64,000 nucleotides of DNA, taken from contig NZ_CP088014.1 in assembly GCF_021044685.1 (NCBI RefSeq), positions 3,582,001 through 3,646,000 of the forward strand, in the 5' to 3' direction. The position numbers and the translations under genes are program-made. Below the pieces are notes generated by a model. The model was given only the letters and a program-made list of their open reading frames with translations, made no database searches and had not been told where the DNA came from. How positions within the stretch are numbered: position 1 is the first letter of the stretch; every line of letters starts with the position of its first letter. The DNA is from Bradyrhizobium daqingense. Its GTDB lineage: Bacteria; Pseudomonadota; Alphaproteobacteria; Rhizobiales; Xanthobacteraceae. This document shows positions 1 to 9,236 of this stretch, in pieces.

Positions 1-789
1 GATGGCTATGCCCGCATCACCACCGACTACGGCCAGTGCATCCTGAAGGTCGTCGTCAGCGAGCGGCAGCAGCGGGGCGCGCTGTTCGTCCCGATCCATT
101 GGAGTGCGATGAACGCCTCGCACGGCCGCGTTGGCGCGCTGGTCCAGTCGTTCACCGATCCGTTCTCGGGCCAGCCTGAATCGAAGGCGACGCCGGCCGC
201 GATCGCGCCTTACGAATACGTCTTTCGCGGTTTCGCACTCTCGCGCAAGCAGCTCGACCTGCCGCCGAACCTGTTGTGGACCCGGGTCACGGTCGCCGGC
301 GGCTTCGGCTATCTGTTCGCCGACAACGCCGATCTGTCGCGCTGGCCGGCCTGGCTCGGCGGCGTCGCCGGCGAGGACGTCGCCGAATACCGCGATTTCG
401 GCGGCGGTATCTACCGCGCGGCTTCGTTCGTCGGCGATCGCATCGAGGCCTGCCTGTTCGTCGGCCCCGGGCATGACGCCGGCGATTGGGAGGTGGTCAG
501 GAGCGCCTTCGCAGCGGATCACGTCACCGACGAGCAACGTCGCATGCTGCTGTCCGGTAAGTCGACCGAGGGTGCGGTTTCGACCGGGCCGATCGTGTGC
601 GCCTGCTTCGGCGTCGGCCGCGGCACCATCTGCGACACCATCGCGAGCGGCGCGCGCACCGCGGCCGAGATCGGCGCCCAGCTAAAGGCCGGCACGAATT
701 GCGGCTCCTGCATCCCCGAGCTGAAGCGGTTGATCGCGACGACGGAGGTGCCGGTGAAGCAGGTGAAGATCGCGGGCGCGGTGGGGTAG
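1..789 (+). CDS. Assimilatory nitrate reductase large subunit, C-terminal end (partial)
   Basis: The frame is open from base 1, so only the last 262 residues are present. They match the C-terminal part of NasA/NasC-type molybdopterin nitrate reductases, which reduce nitrate to nitrite in the cytoplasm. Visible features are the end of the molybdopterin-dinucleotide binding domain (FVPIHWS, then GRVGALVQ and DPFSGQPESKATP) and a C-terminal BFD-like [2Fe-2S] domain with the pattern CxC...CxxC (CACFGVG and NCGSCIPEL). That extra iron-sulfur domain is typical of assimilatory rather than respiratory enzymes. The gene ends in TAG before a dispersed repeat. The catalytic Mo-binding half lies outside the window. 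Confidence 0.9.
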   Translation, partial: DGYARITTDYGQCILKVVVSERQQRGALFVPIHWSAMNASHGRVGALVQSFTDPFSGQPESKATPAAIAPYEYVFRGFALSRKQLDLPPNLLWTRVTVAGGFGYLFADNADLSRWPAWLGGVAGEDVAEYRDFGGGIYRAASFVGDRIEACLFVGPGHDAGDWEVVRSAFAADHVTDEQRRMLLSGKSTEGAVSTGPIVCACFGVGRGTICDTIASGARTAAEIGAQLKAGTNCGSCIPELKRLIATTEVPVKQVKIAGAVG

Positions 790-801
790 GCCGGAAGTCT
801 C

Positions 802-932
802 GTGCCCCGGACGCTGCGCAGCACGAAGTGATGCGCTGCAGAGCCGGGGCCCATCTCACAGCGGAGCGATTGGCCTTTCTGGGTCCCGGCTCTGCGCCGC
901 AACGCCGGAGCGTTGCAGCGCGTCCGGGACAC
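802..932. repeat. Dispersed palindromic intergenic repeat, family A, copy 1
   Basis: This stretch of about 130 bp contains CAGAGCCGGGGCCCA facing TGGGTCCCGGCTCTG and ends in CGTCCGGGACAC. A second, diverged copy lies at 23727-23857 with the same arms. It holds no gene. It probably folds into a long hairpin if transcribed, and it sits directly behind the nitrate reductase stop, where it could also act as an mRNA end. Confidence 0.75.
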
Positions 933-1048
933 AGAGTGGCGTGGGTGGACACTCGAGCTCGTAACGGAGCTATGATCTTCGCCCAATCGACGGCCTCGTC
1001 GTTGTGCCTTATGCTCGGCATCCCGCCCCTAACAATCAAACAACAACA

Positions 1049-1951
1049 ATGTACCTGGAAACGCCGCCGCGCCTGATCGAGACCAAGCTCTTCTCCGCCA
1101 TGCCAGACAAGTTCCGCCGCAAGGGCGTGCGGACGGATTGGGCCGATGCCAACCGGCCGGGCATTGCCACCGACAGCTTCATCGAGGGGCCGTCCTTCGA
1201 CAAGGACGGCCATCTCTACATCGTCGACATTCCCTTCGGCCGCATCTTCCGCATCGCGCCTGATGGCGAGTGGTCGCTCGTCATTGAATATGAGGGCTGG
1301 CCGAACGGGCTGAAGATCGCGCCTGACGGCCGCATCCTGGTCGCCGATTACATGCACGGCATCATGGAGCTCGATGCCGAAGCGGACCGCGTGAAGCCGA
1401 TCCTGACTGCGCGCAATTCGGAATCGTTTCGCGGCTGCAACGACCTGCATCTCGCCTCCAACGGCGACATCTATTTCACCGATCAGGGCCAGACCGGTCT
1501 GCATGATCCGAGCGGCCGGGTCTATCGGCTGGCATCGAATGGCCGGCTCGACTGCCTGATCGATACCGGCATCAGCCCCAACGGCTTGGTGCTCGACCCG
1601 ACCGAGACCGTGCTGTTCGTCGCGATGACGCGCGACAATGCGGTGTGGCGGCTGCCGTTCATGAAGGACGGCAGCGTGTCCAAGGTCGGTCGCTTCTGCT
1701 CTCTGTTCGGCACCAGCGGTCCCGACGGCATGACCATGGACGCCAAGGGCCGCTTGTTCGTCGGCCACGCCTCGCTCGGCCACGTCTTCGTGTTCGCGCC
1801 GAACGGCGAGCTGATCGCGCGGATCAAATCGTGTGCGGGACCGAATTGCACCAATGTCGCGATCGGTGGCGAAAGCAAGGATCGCCTCTACATCACGGAG
1901 TCGTCGACCGGCAGCGTGCTGGTGGCGGATATCGGCGGATTGAACTCCTGA
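1049..1951 (+). CDS. SMP-30/gluconolactonase/LRE family protein
   Basis: The product is 300 aa and has the six-bladed beta-propeller pattern of the SMP-30/gluconolactonase family. Repeated blade motifs include EGPSFDKDGHLYIVD, WPNGLKIAPDGRILVAD, CNDLHLASNGDIYFTD and SPNGLVLDPTE. The metal-ligand positions expected of the family (Glu in EGP, Asn in CND, Asn-Gly in PNG) appear kept, so it is likely a metal-dependent sugar lactonase or esterase in the cytoplasm; no signal peptide is seen. The frame is open upstream to a start near 1004, but the ATG at 1049 begins a more typical N-terminus. The substrate is unknown. An aldo/keto reductase follows 41 bp downstream, probably in the same transcript. 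Confidence 0.8.
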   Translation: MYLETPPRLIETKLFSAMPDKFRRKGVRTDWADANRPGIATDSFIEGPSFDKDGHLYIVDIPFGRIFRIAPDGEWSLVIEYEGWPNGLKIAPDGRILVADYMHGIMELDAEADRVKPILTARNSESFRGCNDLHLASNGDIYFTDQGQTGLHDPSGRVYRLASNGRLDCLIDTGISPNGLVLDPTETVLFVAMTRDNAVWRLPFMKDGSVSKVGRFCSLFGTSGPDGMTMDAKGRLFVGHASLGHVFVFAPNGELIARIKSCAGPNCTNVAIGGESKDRLYITESSTGSVLVADIGGLNS

Positions 1952-1992
1952 GCTCGGCAGCTGGCTGAGCGCAGAGCGATCTCGGAGCGAAC

Positions 1993-2832
1993 ATGAGAAC
2001 AAATCCCTTCGGCCGAACCGGCGCCAACGTTTCCGTCATCGGGCAGGGCACCTGGTATCTCGATCATGGCGATCGCAAGCGCGCGATTGCCGCGCTTCAG
2101 CGCGGGCTCGATCTCGGCATGACTCACATCGACACCGCCGAGATGTATGGCGATGCCGAGCTCGTGATTGCCGATGCCATCGCAGGCCGCCGCGACGAGG
2201 TGTTCCTCGTATCAAAAGTGCTGCCGAGCAACGCCTCGCGCCGCGGCACGATCACAGCCTGCGAGCGCTCACTGAAGCGGCTGAAGACCGATCGCCTCGA
2301 TTGTTACCTCCTGCACTGGCGCGGGTCCTATCCGCTTGAGGACACCGTCGCTGCGTTCGAGGAACTGGTGAAATCAGGCAAGATCAAGTCCTGGGGCGTC
2401 TCCAATTTCGACGCCGGCGATCTCGGCGAGATTCTCGACGTGGCCGGCGAGGGCCGCATCGCCTGCAATCAGGTGCTCTATCATCTCAAGGAGCGCGCGA
2501 TCGAACATGCTGTGATCCCCTGGTGCGAACGGCACGGCGTCGCCGTGGTTGCCTATTCGCCGTTCGGTCACGACGATTTTCCGGATGCGCGCAGCAAGGG
2601 CGGTGCGGTGCTCGGGCGCATCGCGGAGGCGCGTCGCGTGACGCCGCGCCAAGTCGCGCTGAGCTTCCTCACCCGTGCGACTACGGTGTTCGCGATCCCG
2701 AAGGCCTCATCGGCGGAACATGCCGGCGAGAATGCGGCTGCGGGCGATCTCGTGCTGACGAAAGACGAGATTTCGGCGCTCGATGCGGCGTTTCCACGCG
2801 GACCGAAGCCGCGCAGCCTGCCCATGCTGTAA
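1993..2832 (+). CDS. Aldo/keto reductase
   Basis: This 279-aa protein is a full-length (beta/alpha)8 NAD(P)H-dependent oxidoreductase of the aldo/keto reductase superfamily. The catalytic tetrad can be read as Asp47 and Tyr52 (HIDTAEMYGD), Lys75 (FLVSKV) and His108 (YLLHWRG). The C-terminal part has the cofactor-loop pattern (FAIPKASS). It most resembles the bacterial 2,5-diketo-gluconate reductase-like branch. It follows the lactonase closely on the same strand, which fits sugar or sugar-lactone interconversion, but the substrate cannot be read from sequence. Confidence 0.88.
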   Translation: MRTNPFGRTGANVSVIGQGTWYLDHGDRKRAIAALQRGLDLGMTHIDTAEMYGDAELVIADAIAGRRDEVFLVSKVLPSNASRRGTITACERSLKRLKTDRLDCYLLHWRGSYPLEDTVAAFEELVKSGKIKSWGVSNFDAGDLGEILDVAGEGRIACNQVLYHLKERAIEHAVIPWCERHGVAVVAYSPFGHDDFPDARSKGGAVLGRIAEARRVTPRQVALSFLTRATTVFAIPKASSAEHAGENAAAGDLVLTKDEISALDAAFPRGPKPRSLPML

Positions 2833-3019
2833 TGCACAAACGTCTATTATTAATGGAGTATTGACGCGCGCGGCGGCTCGCGCATATCGGCATCCTGTTT
2901 TCGGAAGTTGTGAACGCGGCGCAATTGTCGTTTTTTACGACTGTTCTCGATTCGCAATTTCCCGGGTTCCAGCCGTGACACCGCCGCCCGCTGCAGCCGC
3001 AAGGCTCGACAGTATTCCT

Positions 3020-3961
3020 ATGCCCGTGCCGGAGAAGAAGCAGGAGGCTCGCCGCGCGCCTGCGCGCGTCGATCATCCCTTCAAAGGCATTGCATTGGTG
3101 CTGTTGTCGACGGTGTTCCTCGGCGTCTCCGACACCACCGCGAAATATCTGTCGACCAGCCTGCCCTCGATCGAGATCACCTGGATCCGCTTCGTTACCT
3201 TCGCGCTGATGTTCACGCCGGTGATGATGCCGGGCTCGCCGCTGCATGCGATGCGCACCGAGCGTCTTGGCCTGCAGCTGATGCGCGGCGTAGCACTGCT
3301 CGGCTCCTCGCTGTTCTTCATCACCGGGCTAAGCTTCCTGCCCATTGCCGAAGCCTCGGCCACCGGCTTCGTCTCGCCGCTGTTCGTCACCGCGCTGTCG
3401 ATCATCTTCCTGAGCGAGAAGGTCGGCATGCGCCGCTGGATCGCCACCGCGATCGGACTGACCGGCGTGCTGATCATCCTGCGGCCGGGCACGAGCGCGT
3501 TCCATGCTGCCGCGTTCTTCCCGATTATCTCGGCGTTCTGCTGGGCCGCCGCGCTGATCCTGACGCGCATGATGAGCGGCCGCGAGGCCGTCCTCACCAC
3601 CATGGCCTATTCGGCGCTGACGGGCGTTGCGATCCTTTCCGTGATGGTCCCGTTCGTGTGGGTCACGCCGAGCTGGAGCGCGATCGGACTCGGCATCGTG
3701 ATCGGCGTCGCCTCCACCGTCGGCCAATGGATTATCGTGCTGGCTTATCGCTACGGCGATGCCTCGGTGCTGGCGCCGTTCTCCTACACGCAGCTGCTCT
3801 GGGTCAGCATCCTGGGCTTCTTCATCTTCGGTGAGGTGCCAGATCTCTGGACCATCGTCGGCGCGGCGTTCATCGTTGCGAGCGGTCTCTACATCGCACA
3901 CCGCGAGCGGGTGCGCCGCGCCCAGCTCCTGGTGCTGGAAGAGCGTTCCCCGAACCCCTGA
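3020..3961 (+). CDS. EamA/DMT family permease
   Basis: The product is 313 aa, and about ten hydrophobic segments are visible from residue 24 to residue 300, arranged as two EamA repeats (first repeat GVSDTTAKYL, second beginning near ISAFCWAAALILTR). This is an inner-membrane drug/metabolite transporter. The open frame extends upstream to about 2783, but the ATG at 3020 (MPVPEKKQEARR) places a short charged cytoplasmic tail before the first membrane helix and is preferred. It is an orphan between oxidoreductase genes, and its substrate is unknown. Confidence 0.85.
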   Translation: MPVPEKKQEARRAPARVDHPFKGIALVLLSTVFLGVSDTTAKYLSTSLPSIEITWIRFVTFALMFTPVMMPGSPLHAMRTERLGLQLMRGVALLGSSLFFITGLSFLPIAEASATGFVSPLFVTALSIIFLSEKVGMRRWIATAIGLTGVLIILRPGTSAFHAAAFFPIISAFCWAAALILTRMMSGREAVLTTMAYSALTGVAILSVMVPFVWVTPSWSAIGLGIVIGVASTVGQWIIVLAYRYGDASVLAPFSYTQLLWVSILGFFIFGEVPDLWTIVGAAFIVASGLYIAHRERVRRAQLLVLEERSPNP

Positions 3962-4020
3962 CGCAAGTCTGCGCGTCCGCCTCGTGCTATCAATGGCTCC
4001 AACACCAGGGGAGGAGCCGG

Positions 4021-5100
4021 ATGCGCGCTGCGATTTTCAGGAACGGTGAGATTGTCGTCGATCGGCTCGCGGAGCCGACGCCGGGTCCCGGCCAGGTTCT
4101 GGTCAAGACGCTCGCCTGCGGCATCTGCGGCTCCGATCTGCACGCGCGTCAGCACGCCCATCGCATGGTCGAGATGGCGCGGAAGGTCGGCCGCAAGCCG
4201 ATGGACCTCGGCCGCGACGTCGTGTTCGGCCATGAGTTCTGCTGCGAGGTCGTCGACTATGGTCCTGGCACATCGCGCAAGCTCAAGCCGGGTACGCGCG
4301 TCTGCTCGCTGCCGGCTCTGGTGACGCCAGCTGGTATTGAAGGCATCGGCTATTCCAACGACAATATCGGCGGCTATGCCGAGGCCATGCTGCTGAGCGA
4401 AGCGCTGCTGCTCGAAGTGCCCAATGGTCTTGCGCCGGAACATGCTGCGCTCACCGAGCCGCTCGCGGTCGGCGTTCACGCCGTCGCCAAGGCAAACATT
4501 CGTGGCGGCGAGGTGCCGCTCGTGATCGGCTGCGGCCCGGTCGGGCTCGCAGTGATCGCGGCGCTGAAGCTCAAAGGGCTGCATCCGATCGTCGCCGCCG
4601 ACTATTCGCCGACGCGGCGCGCGCTCGCCGCAAAGCTCGGCGCCGACATCGTGGTCGATCCCAGGGTATCGCAACCCTATGCGACCTGGGCCGAGCGCGC
4701 GCAGATGTCGGACGCCGAGAGAGCGGCGCGGCCGCCGTTCCAGGCCATGCTGCCGGCGCTGAAGCCTGCGATCATCTTCGAATGTGTCGGCGTGCCCGGC
4801 TTGCTGCAGCAGGTGTTCGAGGGTGCGCCGCGCGATGCGCGCATTGTCGTGGTCGGTGTCTGCATGGAGGCCGACAAGAGCGAGCCGATGCTGGGCATCA
4901 TGAAGGAGCTCAACGTCCAATATGTGCTCGGCTACACGCCGGAGGAGTTCGCGGCGTCACTGCGCCTGATCGCGGAAGGGCAGGTGGACGCCGCTGCGAT
5001 GGTGACGGCCGAGGTGGGCCTCGACGGCGTCGCGCGGGCCTTCGCGGATCTGGCCAATCCCGAAGCGCACACCAAGATCATCGTGCAGCCGTGGCGATAG
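4021..5100 (+). CDS. Zinc-binding alcohol dehydrogenase family protein (MDR)
   Basis: This 359-aa medium-chain dehydrogenase begins with a GroES-like domain that keeps the catalytic zinc region (CGICGSDLH and GHEF). A Rossmann NAD(P) domain follows (GCGPVGLAV near residue 174). The four-cysteine structural zinc loop seen in classical alcohol dehydrogenases is absent between residues 90 and 120. That places it with the subset of MDR enzymes that bind only one zinc. GGGGAGGAG just upstream of the ATG is a strong ribosome binding site. It probably oxidises a hydroxyl of an unidentified metabolite. Confidence 0.85.
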   Translation: MRAAIFRNGEIVVDRLAEPTPGPGQVLVKTLACGICGSDLHARQHAHRMVEMARKVGRKPMDLGRDVVFGHEFCCEVVDYGPGTSRKLKPGTRVCSLPALVTPAGIEGIGYSNDNIGGYAEAMLLSEALLLEVPNGLAPEHAALTEPLAVGVHAVAKANIRGGEVPLVIGCGPVGLAVIAALKLKGLHPIVAADYSPTRRALAAKLGADIVVDPRVSQPYATWAERAQMSDAERAARPPFQAMLPALKPAIIFECVGVPGLLQQVFEGAPRDARIVVVGVCMEADKSEPMLGIMKELNVQYVLGYTPEEFAASLRLIAEGQVDAAAMVTAEVGLDGVARAFADLANPEAHTKIIVQPWR

Positions 5101-5116
5101 CAGCTAGGTGGGTGCC

Positions 5117-5239
5117 GTAGGGTGGGCAAAGGCGCATAGCGCCGTGCCCACCATGCAGCCGCTGTCGTGACGAGAACGGTGGGCACGCTTCCGCCGTCGC
5201 TCTTCGAGCTATGGCGGACAAGCCGCTTTGCCCCCTACG
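5117..5239. repeat. Dispersed palindromic repeat, family B, copy 1
   Basis: It starts with GTAGGGTGGGCAAAG and ends with GCTTTGCCCCCTACG, with internal GTGCCCACC and GGTGGGCAC. The second copy is at 10981-11073. It fills the gap between two convergent genes and contains no coding frame of its own. Confidence 0.75.
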
Positions 5240-5245
5240 AGACCT

Positions 5246-6166
5246 TCAGTATTTCGCCGGCACGTACATCTCCGGCGGAACCGGGCCGCGCTGATAGTCG
5301 GGGTGGCGGACGCGCGGCGGCAGCATCACCGGCGCGCGAGCGACCTCCTGATACGGGATTTGGCTCAGCAGATGCGCGATGCAATTGAGCCGCGCGCGCT
5401 TCTTGTCGACGGCATCGACGATCCACCACGGCGAGTCCGGAAGATGCGTATGCTCCAGCATCGTCTCCTTGGCCTTGGTGTACGCTTCCCAGCGGCTGCG
5501 CGCCTCGACGTCCATCGGGCTCAGCTTCCACTGCTTGAGCGGATCCTTGATGCGCATGGTGAAGCGGAACTGTTGTTCGTCGTCGGTGATCGAGAACCAG
5601 TACTTGACCAGGATGATGCCGGAGCGGATCAGCATGCGCTCGAATTCCGGCACTGTCTTGAAGAACTCCTGGTACTCCTCCTCGGTGCAGAAGCCCATCA
5701 CGCGCTCGACACCGGCGCGGTTGTACCAGCTGCGGTCGAACAGCACGATCTCGCCGCCGGCTGGCAGATGCGCGACGTAGCGTTGGAAGTACCATTGCGT
5801 GCGCTCGCGCTCGCTCGGGGCGGGTAGCGCCGCGACGTGGCAGATGCGGGGATTGAGGCGCTGGGTGATGCGCTTGATGACGCCGCCCTTGCCGGCGGAA
5901 TCGCGGCCCTCGAAGAGCACCACGACTTTCTTCTTCTCGCTCTGCACCCAGTCCTGAAGCTTGACCAGTTCGCCCTGGAGGCGGAGCAGTTCCCGGAAAT
6001 AGAGCCTGCGATCGACCGTCGGCTTCAGCGTGCCCGTCTCGTCCAGGAGCTCGTCGAGCCTGGCGTCGTCGAGCTCCATTTCCAGCTCCTCGTCGAGATC
6101 GTCGGCCATCTCCTGAAGGATGCGCTCGCGCTTGGCGATTTGGGACGTGCGGTCGGATGCAGTCAT
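5246..6166 (-). CDS. ppk2: Polyphosphate kinase 2
   Basis: The 306-aa product matches one-domain class I PPK2 enzymes, which transfer phosphate between polyphosphate and nucleoside diphosphates. It shows the Walker A loop (FEGRDSAGKGG), a Walker B-like segment (LFDRSWYNRAGVERV) and the lid-module region with basic residues (TQRLNPR and RERTQWYFQRY). The N-terminal 60 residues are acidic (DDLDEELEMELDDARL), a common feature of rhizobial PPK2. The gene is monocistronic and convergent with the dehydrogenase upstream. Nucleotide preference (ADP or GDP) cannot be told from sequence. Confidence 0.93.
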   Translation of the reverse strand: MTASDRTSQIAKRERILQEMADDLDEELEMELDDARLDELLDETGTLKPTVDRRLYFRELLRLQGELVKLQDWVQSEKKKVVVLFEGRDSAGKGGVIKRITQRLNPRICHVAALPAPSERERTQWYFQRYVAHLPAGGEIVLFDRSWYNRAGVERVMGFCTEEEYQEFFKTVPEFERMLIRSGIILVKYWFSITDDEQQFRFTMRIKDPLKQWKLSPMDVEARSRWEAYTKAKETMLEHTHLPDSPWWIVDAVDKKRARLNCIAHLLSQIPYQEVARAPVMLPPRVRHPDYQRGPVPPEMYVPAKY

Positions 6167-6262
6167 GGGCGTCTTCTCTCGGCTAGAGTGCCAGTGTTAC
6201 CAACGACCATCGACGGGCTTTGTTGCGCCCATGTGACAACCCGCCAATCCCGCTGAACCTGG

Positions 6263-6724
6263 TCACACCGGCAGCGCGATCGAATATTTCACCTGGCTCA
6301 GCGCAAAGCTGGACTCGATCGAGGCGATGCCGTCGAGGCGGGTCAGCTTGGTCTTGAGGAACGTCTCGTAGGAGGCGAGATCGGCGGCGACGACACGCAG
6401 CAAATAGTCGCGATTGCCGGTCATCAGATAGCACTCCAGCACCTCGTCCCATTTCGAGATCGCGCGGGCGAAGCGGTTGAGGTCCTCCTCCTTCTGCCGC
6501 GCCAGCTTGATCGAGATGAATACGCTGACGTGCAGTCCGAGTGCCTTCTGGTCCACGGTCGCGACATAGCGCGAGATGACGCCGCGCTCTTCCAGGAGCT
6601 TGACCCGGCGATGGCAGGGCGAGACCGACAGGCCGACCTTGTCGGCGAGTTCCTGCATGGTCAGCCGACTGTCGGCCTGGAGCAGCGCGAGGATTTTCCG
6701 GTCGATGGAGTCCAGATCGGGCAT
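6263..6724 (-). CDS. Lrp/AsnC family transcriptional regulator
   Basis: This 153-aa protein has an N-terminal winged helix-turn-helix (DRKILALLQADSRLTMQEL then VSPCHRRVKLLEERGVI) and a C-terminal RAM ligand-binding domain (ECYLMTGNRDYLLRV). Length and layout are those of a standard amino-acid-responsive Lrp-type regulator. It is divergent from the 2-oxoacid dehydrogenase gene at 6857, with 132 bp between them, so it probably controls that gene and itself. A similar Lrp-type regulator governs the mdeAB methionine-catabolism genes of Pseudomonas putida, a useful comparison. Confidence 0.93.
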   Translation of the reverse strand: MPDLDSIDRKILALLQADSRLTMQELADKVGLSVSPCHRRVKLLEERGVISRYVATVDQKALGLHVSVFISIKLARQKEEDLNRFARAISKWDEVLECYLMTGNRDYLLRVVAADLASYETFLKTKLTRLDGIASIESSFALSQVKYSIALPV

Positions 6725-6762
6725 TGGGATGAAACCTTATTATTGGCGGCGATGTTGGTAAA

Positions 6763-6804
6763 ATATCCCAATTCTGCCGGTTATGTCGCAAGAAATTGAG
6801 ATAT
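6763..6804. promoter_or_regulatory. Candidate Lrp-type operator between divergent genes
   Basis: ATATCCCAATT at 6763-6773 is an inverted partner of AATTGAGATAT at 6794-6804 with one mismatch. The arms are 31 bp apart from start to start, about three helical turns, so both would face the same side of the DNA. The position between the Lrp-family gene and the dehydrogenase gene makes it the best candidate binding site. No experiment supports it. Confidence 0.45.
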
Positions 6805-6856
6805 CCGGCGCTTCGCGCAGGCGTATGATCGATCGATCAGATTCCGGAGCAGCGCC

Positions 6857-9220
6857 ATGCCCGTCGATTCCGTCCGTCTGGACACATTGACCGCCCTCAG
6901 CCGCAAGGCGCTGTGGTTGTCGTCCTGGACCATCCATCACGCCAACCACATCCGCCCGAGCGCGGACGGCCTCAAGGTGGGCGGCCACCAGGCCTCCTCC
7001 GCCTCGCTCGCCACCATCATGTCGGCGCTGTACTTCCATGTGCTGCGCCCGGAGGACCGCGTCGCGGTGAAGCCGCATGCGAGCCCGGTGTTCCACGCCA
7101 TCCAATATCTGTTCGGCCGGCAGAGCCGCGAGAAACTGGAAAATTTCCGCGGCTTCAAGGGCGCGCAATCCTATCCCTCGCGTACCAAGGACGTCGATGA
7201 CGTCGATTTCTCCACCGGCTCGGTTGGTCTCGGCGTTGCGCAGACGCTGTTCGCCTCGCTGGTGCAGGACTACGTCAAGGCGCATGGCTGGATGAAGGAT
7301 CGCCGCGAAGGGCGAATGATTGCGCTGGTCGGCGACGCCGAGATGGACGAAGGCAACATCTTCGAGGCGCTTGCGGAGGGCTGGAAGCACGGTCTGCGCA
7401 ATACCTGGTGGGTGGTCGACTACAACCGCCAGTCGCTCGACGCCGTCGTGCGCGAAGGTCTGTGGGAAAAGTTCGAGACTATGTTCCGCAATTTCGGCTG
7501 GGACGTCGTCATCGTGAAATACGGCCGCCTGATGCGCGAGGCCTTTGCCGAACCCGGCGGCGAGGCGCTCAAGCGCTGGATCGACAATTGCCCGAACGCG
7601 CTCTATGCCGCGCTGTGCTTCCAGGGCGGCGCTGCCTTCCGCAAGCATCTGCACGATGAGATCGGCGATCAGGGCCCGATCACCAAGCTGATCGACAAGC
7701 GCAGCGACGACGAACTCCTGGCGCTGATGTCGAACCTCGGCGGTCACGACATGGCGAGCATGCTGGAGGCGTTCGAAAGGATCGATCACGATCGCCCGGT
7801 CTGCTTCATCGCCTATACCATCAAGGGCGTCGGCCTGCCGTTCCAGGGCCACAAGGACAACCACGCCGGCCTGATGACTGTCGCGCAGATGGAGAAATAT
7901 CGCGACAGCCAGAACATTCGCCCAGGGCATGAATGGGACAAGTTCGAGGGCCTCGCCCAGGATGCGGCCGAGTTGGAGGCTTTCCTCGCGCGCGTGCCCT
8001 TCAACCAGGATGGCCGTCGCCTCGGCGCACCCGTCGTCGAGGTGCCCCAGCAATTGGCCTTCAAGCCGTCACCGCAGATGTCGACCCAGCAGGGCTTTGG
8101 CCTCGTGCTCAACGAGATCGCGCGCAGCGACAGTGAGCTGGCAAAGCGCATCGTCACGACCTCGCCCGACGTCACCGTCTCCACCAATCTTGGCCCTTGG
8201 GTGAACCGTCGCGGCCTGTTCGCGCGTGCGGAGAAAGCGGATTTATTCCGCAGCGAGAAAATTCCGTCCACCTACAATTGGGACGCCTCGCCCAAAGGCC
8301 AGCATCTCGAGCTCGGCATTGCCGAGATGAACCTGTTCATCATGCTCTCGGCGCTTGGCCTGTCGCACCAGATCAATGGCGAGCGGCTGCTGCCGGTCGG
8401 CACGCTCTACGATCCCTTCATCGAACGTGGCCTCGATGCGCTGAATTATGCCTGCTACCAGGATGCGCGCTTCATGGTGGCGGCGACGCCGTCGGGCATC
8501 ACACTCGCGCCCGAAGGCGGCGCGCATCAGTCGATCGCCACACCGCTGATCGGCATGGCGCAGGATGGCCTCGCCTCGTTCGAGCCCGCTTTCGTCGACG
8601 AGCTCGCCGTGATCATGGGTTGGGGCTTCGACCATATGCAGCGCGATCCGGGCGAAGGCGGCTCGGTTTACTTGAGGCTCTCGACGCGTAGCATCGAGCA
8701 GGCACAGCGCATCATGACGCCGGAGCTGAGGCAGGGCATCACCGACGGCGCCTACTGGCTGCGCAAGCCGGGTCCGAATGCCGAGGTCGTGGTCGCCTAT
8801 ACCGGCGCAGTCGCGCCTGAGGCGATCGAGGCGACCGGCTTCATCGGCGAAAGCCGCCGCGATATCGGCCTGCTCGCGATCACCTCGGCCGATCGCTTGC
8901 ATGCAGGCTGGACTGCCGCGCGAAAGTTGCGGCGCGACCGCCGCGGCCTGCAGCATCTCAGCCACATCGAGAAACTGCTGGCGCCGCTGCCGCGCGATTG
9001 CGGCATCGTGACCGTGATCGACGGCCATCCTTCCGCGCTCGGCTGGCTCGGCGGCGTCCGCGGCCATCGGGTCGAGGCGCTCGGCGTCGAGCAGTTCGGC
9101 CAGACCGGTACCATCGCTGACCTGTATCGGCACTACGGCATCGACGCCAACGCCATCATCGATGCGGCCGAAAGCCTCACCACCGGCGCGCCGGTGCTGC
9201 ATCGGAAGATGGCGGTGTAG
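6857..9220 (+). CDS. Homodimeric-type 2-oxoacid dehydrogenase E1 / transketolase-like protein
   Basis: The 787-aa chain carries the fused ThDP-enzyme layout of AceE-type E1 subunits. The N-terminal half holds the thiamine-diphosphate motif (LVGDAEMDEGNIFEAL, ending at VVDYNRQSLD); the transketolase-like pyrimidine domain and C-terminal domain follow. It is about 100 residues shorter than typical AceE. Family members include pyruvate dehydrogenase E1 and the 2-oxobutyrate-specific MdeB. No E2 or E3 gene lies nearby, so it would have to use components encoded elsewhere. The divergent Lrp-type regulator suggests a role in amino-acid-derived 2-oxoacid oxidation. It could instead act without E2. 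Confidence 0.8.
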   Translation: MPVDSVRLDTLTALSRKALWLSSWTIHHANHIRPSADGLKVGGHQASSASLATIMSALYFHVLRPEDRVAVKPHASPVFHAIQYLFGRQSREKLENFRGFKGAQSYPSRTKDVDDVDFSTGSVGLGVAQTLFASLVQDYVKAHGWMKDRREGRMIALVGDAEMDEGNIFEALAEGWKHGLRNTWWVVDYNRQSLDAVVREGLWEKFETMFRNFGWDVVIVKYGRLMREAFAEPGGEALKRWIDNCPNALYAALCFQGGAAFRKHLHDEIGDQGPITKLIDKRSDDELLALMSNLGGHDMASMLEAFERIDHDRPVCFIAYTIKGVGLPFQGHKDNHAGLMTVAQMEKYRDSQNIRPGHEWDKFEGLAQDAAELEAFLARVPFNQDGRRLGAPVVEVPQQLAFKPSPQMSTQQGFGLVLNEIARSDSELAKRIVTTSPDVTVSTNLGPWVNRRGLFARAEKADLFRSEKIPSTYNWDASPKGQHLELGIAEMNLFIMLSALGLSHQINGERLLPVGTLYDPFIERGLDALNYACYQDARFMVAATPSGITLAPEGGAHQSIATPLIGMAQDGLASFEPAFVDELAVIMGWGFDHMQRDPGEGGSVYLRLSTRSIEQAQRIMTPELRQGITDGAYWLRKPGPNAEVVVAYTGAVAPEAIEATGFIGESRRDIGLLAITSADRLHAGWTAARKLRRDRRGLQHLSHIEKLLAPLPRDCGIVTVIDGHPSALGWLGGVRGHRVEALGVEQFGQTGTIADLYRHYGIDANAIIDAAESLTTGAPVLHRKMAV

Positions 9221-9236
9221 TCGAGGTAACTCCTGT

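Noticed and set aside
6740..8053. Minus-strand frame of about 437 codons opposite the E1 gene
   Set aside because: Antisense shadow of a GC-rich gene. The composition is His/Arg/Ala/Asp-rich and there is no ribosome binding site.
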